Part shown: in pieces, positions 58,174-64,000 of the stretch
Layout of the letters: each line of letters begins with the position of its first letter
Numbering within the stretch: position 1 is the stretch's first letter
Assembly: GCA_023374025.1 (NCBI GenBank)
Contig: SIJG01000004.1
Coordinates: 2,477,226 to 2,541,225, forward strand
DNA length: 64,000 bases
DNA from: Heterodera schachtii
Lineage: Eukaryota > Nematoda > Chromadorea > Rhabditida > Heteroderidae
Direction of reading: 5' to 3'
Program-made: the position numbers and the translations under genes
The notes under the pieces: generated by a model
The model's database searches: none
Seen by the model: only the letters and a program-made list of their open reading frames with translations
What the model was told of the DNA's origin: nothing

Positions 58174-60428
58174 TTTTGCATTTTGAGCAAAGCGATCAGT
58201 TATTCAGCAAATAACGGGACACTTGTTTTATATATTTTTATGTTGCATTCTTTTCCGATGTGTACACATTATTCATATTTTCCCAGATGAAAAAAATTTG
58301 TGAGAAAATAATAAATCCGGCGTTCCATCGGTGTTATTGGGGGAAACAGCGGGGGAGTGCGTTACGGTTGGCGGATTGAGTTAATTTACTTTCCGTTATT
58401 TTCGCATCCTATGCCCGACAACAATTCTTCGCTTGCCCATTTCCCCACCTGATTTTAATGTTTGGTCCAATTCGTTCGTTTCCATTGCGGCAATTGCCAT
58501 TGGGGGGGAATTGATGGGCGGTGGGAATTCCCTCCCCACCGTCATATAAGTTATCAGCAGGCCTGAATTTAAATAGTCAGATTTCGATTTGGTCATTTCC
58601 TCCATTTGTCATTCATTGCCCCCCCCCTTTCCGTCCCTTTCGTCCGTAATTACCCAACACTCCGAAAACAGTCGGTCGCTCCACTGACCATTAACCGACC
58701 ATCGCTTTTGTTGGCACTGCAATTGGTCCTTTGGCTTTGTTCCCTCCTCTGCGTTTTCTGATGCCGTCGCCCTTCCCTCGGCTTTTCCCTTCCCTTTCTT
58801 TCTCTCTCTGTGCCCTCTCCGCTGTCTCTGTCCGTCTTGCGTCTCTCTTTTTGCTGCTCTCTCTCTCCGTTTTCGGTTGTGCTCCGCCCGGCTTTGTCCC
58901 TTCCCAAGACCCCGGTATGAGTAGTCCCCCCGGGGGGGGGGGGGGGGGCGGGTTGGGTTCGGTTTGTTTGGGTTCGGTTCGCTGTGCCATTGGCCGTTCG
59001 GTCGTCCCACTCATTTCAGCTTATGCCAGTGCCCGCTGTTCCGATTTGATCCTTTATCCGATCAATGCGGTCGATCAGTCTGACCAATACAGGCAAAGTT
59101 CGGGGAGGGCGACACTTCCAATCGGCGTCTTTCACCTTTCCCCCCCCCCCCCCTAAAGGTTCGATTACAGTGACGTCGGCTTCGGAAACACTCACAGCCA
59201 AGGGGCCAGCGTCACAGTACGACTGATTCTCCCTCTGTCCGATTAATTTGTTTGGCTTCCATTTATCCCCCAAAGATCACTTGCACAGCCGCGGGACAGC
59301 CGGCGACGGTGGAAGGCTTTGATCAGGTGGGAATTGGAAAAGCGAGGCTAACCGACGACAATCAGTCAAAGCCACGTCACTTTCAGCAACGGTCGTCGAT
59401 CACTTCAAGTCCGGCACTGATCGCTTCGTGCGCAAATGTCGGCGGTTCCCAATTCACTTGGGTTGGCATTTAAATGCATTTGAAAGAACAAATGGGGAGG
59501 GCGACGGACTGACAATGAAACAGAGACAATTGCAAAAGCCGAGAGTTGAGAACGATAAGCGAGGCTAAAATCTGTGAGAATTTTGGGAACGAAAGGCACG
59601 CGCCTTTGGACAAATTCGACGGTGTCCAATTGCCCGTGGAATTTTGTCCAAATTATTTTTGGGATTATTTGGAGAAATAAGCCAAAACATTTGGCCAAAT
59701 TTTCGGCCTTACCATTTTAACATTTTTATCATTTTCAGACAATTCACACGCGAATTCTCCAATTTGTCGACTGCCGAATCTGAAAGCAAAGCTTCGCTAT
59801 TTGATTCTGTGAATTGTTTATTCATTACCATTTTATTTTAATGGGTGGTAAAGAGCAAATATAAATTAATTTACATTTATTAATTATTATTCAATTTAAT
59901 TGGATAAGCATTTAAATTTATTTTTTAATGAATTTGTTTAGCGGAATAAACAAATGATTAATTAAGCTGCTGTTTTCATCAGAATAAATTTATTCCAAAT
60001 ATATGAAAAGAAAACAAATTACGAACATCAAAAACAAATGCTTAAATTAATAATTTAAGAGCAGAATTAGCAAATCTCTGCTGATGTTTGTGAGTGAATC
60101 TTTTGTACCTTTTGAAAATGGATAATTAATTACCAATTCACTCACAACAATTAAATCGAAAATAGACAAATGCCGTAGCTAATCGTATCCAAAATGGCAT
60201 TTATAAAAATTTCGAAATATGTAAAGACAAATCCGATCCCTATCTGAGAAAGCCTTGCTAATTTTTCGAATAAATCTTTTAAATGCGTTGGTTGAAAAAG
60301 GAATTCCAGAATGGCAGATCAAATTTGGCACTCAATCAAACAGCTCAACGTGCACATTTTGGTCACTCTGAAACGGACGGAGTGTTCGATAATAAAGCGG
60401 ATTTCCCTTTTGCACTTTCTCAAATTGG
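58174..60428. other. Intergenic, no supported gene
   Basis: Low-complexity pyrimidine tracts (58760-58880), a 17-base poly-G run near 58932-58948 and poly-C near 59142-59153 are followed by about 700 bases of AT-rich DNA (59700-60400). Several frames of 60-140 codons lie here, but they follow the composition and show no domain. A polyadenylation-like AATAAA near 58308 may serve SPT6. Confidence 0.5.
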
Positions 60429-61411
60429 TCATTTCTTTTTGGCATTTGTGCTTATGAAATGATTTTTTTTTGTGCCGTGATTAGAATAAGCTAACGATAT
60501 GAAAGGCTCTAAAGCGAAGCGTAAGCATTGCATAAACGTATACCGCGGATCCGAGCAAAGTGAGTGAATTCGCCACCATTTGCAATAAGCGGACCAATCA
60601 CGGCATTTGATCAGACGCCGGGGCGTTTTCGGCAGTAAAATCTCTGTGTTGAAAAGAAGAAAGAAACGGTGCAAAGACACAAAGACTCCCCTTCCTCCTA
60701 TTGTCCCCCCCCCCCCTTTTTGGCCATTTACCCCAATTTTGGCCATTTGTCCCCCTTTGGCCATTTCCCCGTGCCCTTTTACCCATCAAAGTGTGTGTGC
60801 CCTGCTGTCCGTCTCCCTCTCCCTCTTCCCCACTCTCTTCCGTCGTTGATGGCAATGGCGAAGGAAATGGCGGAATGACGCCGCTTTTTCCAGTACAAAT
60901 TTTTACCTTGTCAATGCCATCAATGTATTATTGTTTTCGTTCCATTCCCTTCTTACATTTACAATTGTTTTTCTTTCATTGCCATTTTCGGCCGATGAAA
61001 TTTCTGACGACGAAACAATCGAAGCGATTGGACGAGGTTTGCCCATTTGGGTGCCACTTTTGACATTACGAACTGAGCTTGGGGGAGCCGATGTTGAGCT
61101 TAATGGACGATGGGATAGAAGTCGAATCACTCACAATTGCCACTGGCAATTCGATTATTATTTAAAAATGCCAATGAATCGTCCGTTTCTCTCTCACTTC
61201 GACTTGGGCACTGCTGCCGTTGTTCTGTTGTTGGTTGTGTTCGGTTTGAACGTGTGTTTGTACGCCAATGACTTTTCCCCCTTTTTTTCTCCCCCTTTTC
61301 CACTGTTTTTCGTCGTCTTTCGTTTTGTCGTCCCTTTGGTCGCTTCTTCTGTTGTTGTCGTTGTTATTGTCGTTGCTTTTGTCGTTGTCGTTTCCGTTGT
61401 TGCTGCTTCAG

Positions 61412-61442
<31 letters not shown>

Positions 61443-64000
61443 GCTGCTCACCGTTTGGGTTGGTTTTGCTGTTGACACTGAAAATGGCACTCTTTGCATC
61501 GTTTTCATCCTTTTTCTTTCTTCCCAATTAAACCCCCTTTTTTCCTCCCTTTTTCCTCCCTTTTTCCTCTTACCCCCCGCCCCCTTTTGACCGACCATTC
61601 CATGCCTTCCGTTCTTCTCCAAATTGGCCAAATCTCTGCAGGACTTCGTCCGCCACCACTTTCACCGCTTCCCACGTCTCTTCTGCCGTGTCCATAATTT
61701 CCGCCTCGGGTAGTAAAAATCCCGTGCTGTGCAAAGTGTTCTGAGGTCGAAGTTCGATGAGAAATGAGTACGGAATGTTCAGAGAGCCCTTGGCAAAGTC
61801 ATGAGAAGCGCCGGAAGCCTCGTCTGAAGAGCAAATGCTGGCTAATTGTAAGAAGACATAATCACTCACAGAGAAGGTCCGCTCCGGAGCCCACTTGGTA
61901 CTCAGTGCTGTAAAGCCGCTTCAGCGCCTGAATAGCGCGAAGCGAAAGAGGGCGCTGAATTGGGAAAAGCGTTACGGCGGTGAAAAACGACTTTTGCGAA
62001 GAATGTTCGAATTGCCCCCCCGGGGGGGGGGGGGGGGAGGGGCAGGCCAAAAGGCGCGCAATGCAGCGAATCGGTCGGTCCGTTCGCCAATTACCCGCCC
62101 ATCTCCCCAACCAGTTTGTTCGCTCTTCCCCCCGTCCTTCCACGTACACAAAAGCGTTCACCCATCAAAAGCATGACCATTAATTAGTTTTGGTTTCCTC
62201 CCCCCAAAATCGCAGACGACGCCATCCTTAATAATCCGTTAGAGGGGGGGGGGGGGGGGGTATTGGCGACGACTGATCGGTCGCTCTTTGATCGGTCGGC
62301 TTTCTTTGACTCCTTAAAAGCAGAAGCATTTGACTGATCTCCCACAAAAGGGACTCCGTTGTTGCGAATGTTCGCAATTTGTATTATGCATAAATCACAA
62401 TTGACTTTTCCTTCTGCCAGCATTCATTCATTTCAACAAATTTTGTTCCAGTTTTTTAATTGGCCAATTAAAAACAATAATTTTGACTTAGGACAAAGAG
62501 AATTCCCTCGGCGTAATGAAAGTGTACACCGCCACTTTCCTCGCCTCCTCCGTCTCGGGCATTTCCCTGCTCGCCTCTCTTGTACTGATCGCCAACATTT
62601 ACAGCGATGTTCAACAGATTTGGCAAGAGTTGGACCAACAAATCGCCGGGTTCCGTGCCGAAACTGACGACCTTTGGGTGGACATGATGAAGTTGGGCAA
62701 GAAGTTGCGCGTCCGCGCCCGCCGTGACGCCGGCTACGCGGGCGCAGAAAGCGCACCCAAAGCGAATGCGCCCGTCGGTGTTGCACCCTCGGCGCGTAAG
62801 AACGAATCTTTGCACTTGCAAATGATTTCTTTGTTATTTAAGCTGTTTCTGGCACTGGTCCCAGTGGAAATGCCCCTGGCATTCCCCCGGGCGGCGCTTC
62901 ACCCCCAAGCGTTCCGCCGAGCATTCAAACAAACGGACCGGGAGGTGCCGGATGCAGTAAGTGGTATTCACCATCATCTAAACCAGAAAGTTAAAACAGA
63001 CTTCGTACATATCTGTGGCGGAATGACGGGGGAAGGGACTGGGTGTAAGCCATGGTTATGATCTTGAATGGAAAACTTAAATTTTCCGAGTTTTTGATTC
63101 TCTGCCTACATATAAGACCATTTCTTTTCTTGACATGAATCATTGTTGTATCACTGCACAGATTGCCAGACCGGAGCAGCCAATCGTTGCCCGGCCGGAC
63201 CCCCCGGGCCCCCGGGCGTGCCTGGACAGCCTGGCAAAGAAGGAGTGGACGGACTCCCGGGACTCGGCGGAAAGGACGCGTTGGACGTGACACCGGAAGC
63301 ACCTCAATACGGATGGTGGGCGAACCAAAGCGAAAAAGATACTGATCCTCTCTCATCATACAGCTTCAATTGCCCGGCTGGGCCGCAAGGACAACCGGGC
63401 CCAATCGGACGGACGGGCCCAAAGGGACACCCGGGAGCAAAGGGACAGCCCGGACACGGAGGACGGGACGGGAACCCTGGGCCACCCGGCGAATCGGGTG
63501 CCCCTGGGCCTGCTGGCCAAGTGGGACCTTCCGGACTGCCCGGAGAGAAAGGGCGTGACACAGAGCAGCAAATCGGGCGCCAAGGACCTCGCGGCCCGCG
63601 CGGGTTGCAAGGCGCAGAAGGAATAGCCGGAGAGTCCGGGCTAAACGCCCCGCCGGGACTGCCCGGACCCGCGGGGGAGGCGGGGACGCAAGGAGTGCCG
63701 GGAGTGCAGGGAGCGCAAGGAAGGCCCGGCGAGGAAGGACCGACGGGACGGCCGGGGCCGGACGCGGAGTATTGCCCGTGCCCACAGCGATCGGGCTGAG
63801 AGAAATGGGAGAGAAAGGAAAACGAACGGACGAACGAACGATCAGATCATGTGCCAACCAACATCAAATAAAAACCGACAAATAAATCACTTCCTTTACC
63901 AAATTTCCCACCTGAATTTTTGTGTAATCCTCCGGGTAATTGCGTCGTTTGTGCCCGTAGGGAATCAGCCAAAGTTGGGAGTACGAATGGAGCGTGAAAA
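60429..64000 (-). CDS. M14 zinc carboxypeptidase with partial ShK segment, 5' end beyond window (SURO-1-like)
   Basis: M14 enzymes remove C-terminal residues from secreted proteins. From the right edge on the minus strand: exon 63912 to beyond 64000 (FTLHSYSQLWLIPYGHKRRN, the typical FHSYSQL zinc-site segment with its His), then after a ~1.96-kb intron exon 61870-61954 (SLRAIQALKRLYSTEYQVGS). An exon starting near 61855 follows, with SFLIELRPQ holding the catalytic Glu and GFLLPEAEIMDTAEETWEAV. Phases join across all three. Downstream are a Thr- or Asn-rich segment (61.2-61.47 kb) and an exon ending at 60643 with CRDWSAYCKWWRIHSLCSDP, which fits the first four Cys of a ShK domain. The last ShK cysteines were not found. 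The linking of the 3' exons and the true stop are uncertain. C. elegans SURO-1, a cuticle-related carboxypeptidase, is the comparison I have in mind; orthology is not shown. Confidence 0.7.
62516..63799 (+). CDS. Cuticle collagen, nested in a carboxypeptidase intron
   Basis: A structural protein of the nematode cuticle. Four exons keep phase: 62516-62795, 62843-62956, 63162-63315 and 63364-63799, giving about 327 aa. The N-terminal nematode collagen domain has a membrane/signal helix (FLASSVSGISLLASLVLIAN) and helix SDVQQIWQELDQQI. A furin-like site RVRARR lies before the collagen part. The Gly-X-Y regions are broken by short Cys-containing gaps (GAGCNCQTG at the exon 2/3 junction; GCFNCPAGPQG at the exon 3/4 junction) and end in YCPCPQRSG. 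Cys placement is that of small COL proteins. The gene is wholly inside the intron 61955-63911 of the carboxypeptidase on the other strand. AATAAA is at about 63867. Confidence 0.93.
63867..63872 (+). terminator. Polyadenylation signal AATAAA of the collagen gene
   Basis: It lies 68 bases after the stop codon. A second AATAAA follows at about 63881. Confidence 0.55.

Noticed and set aside
58609..59156. Overlapping frames on both strands rich in Arg/Pro or Ser/Leu
   Set aside because: They follow the pyrimidine-rich and poly-G tracts; no domain, no consistent splice chain.
60931..61590. 219-codon plus-strand frame with signal-like start and Val/Leu-rich stretch
   Set aside because: The Val/Leu run is the complement of an ACA/AAC repeat in the 3' part of the minus-strand carboxypeptidase; no domain and no splice support.

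Overview
This window is nuclear DNA of a nematode. The evidence is a cuticle collagen gene, short introns (about 40-60 bp) beside a few long ones, PLC-epsilon, PHB1 and SPT6 genes that align with their animal families, and a BEL/Pao retroelement with a phlebovirus-type envelope like those known from nematodes. At least three introns appear to use GC-AG borders, a habit reported as frequent in cyst nematodes (Heteroderidae), and exons are fairly GC-rich. A tylenchid plant-parasitic nematode is therefore the best guess, but it is inferred, not proven. Exon borders were derived by hand from splice motifs and reading phase.

Layout. 0-2.1 kb: an unrecognised six- or seven-exon gene (+). 2.4-4.5 kb: a complete Ena/VASP gene (-). 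6.0-7.9 kb: prohibitin-1 (+), with a hAT-type MITE in its last intron. 8.6-10.6 kb: hexokinase (-). 11.2-12.1 kb: a second, inverted Ena/VASP copy (+) that has lost the EVH1 domain but keeps an open frame. 12.4-33.2 kb: one very long minus-strand coding locus. Its 3' part is phospholipase C-epsilon (RasGEF, PH, EF, X, Y, C2, RA1, RA2). Its 5' part encodes ankyrin, armadillo-like and FERM segments that run into the RasGEF within one exon.

34.5-50.6 kb: a ZNF277 orthologue (-), one intron of which carries a 12.5-kb, apparently intact BEL/Pao element (+). The element has 1446-bp LTRs of equal length, a 5-bp target duplication and a single 3218-codon gag-pol-env frame. 50.7-51.9 kb: a second hAT MITE and a TA-flanked inverted-repeat element. 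52.0-58.2 kb: SPT6/EMB-5 (+). 60.4-64.0 kb: the 3' part of an M14 zinc carboxypeptidase with a partial ShK segment (-), with a complete cuticle collagen gene (+) inside one of its introns.

Functional themes. Ena/VASP and PLC-epsilon both act downstream of small GTPases on actin or phosphoinositides. The collagen and the carboxypeptidase may both serve the cuticle. The rest are housekeeping genes for mitochondria, glycolysis and transcription elongation. The recent activity is in the mobile DNA: one young retroelement, two related MITEs, two foldback-type elements, a 30-bp minisatellite and many long poly-G/poly-C runs.
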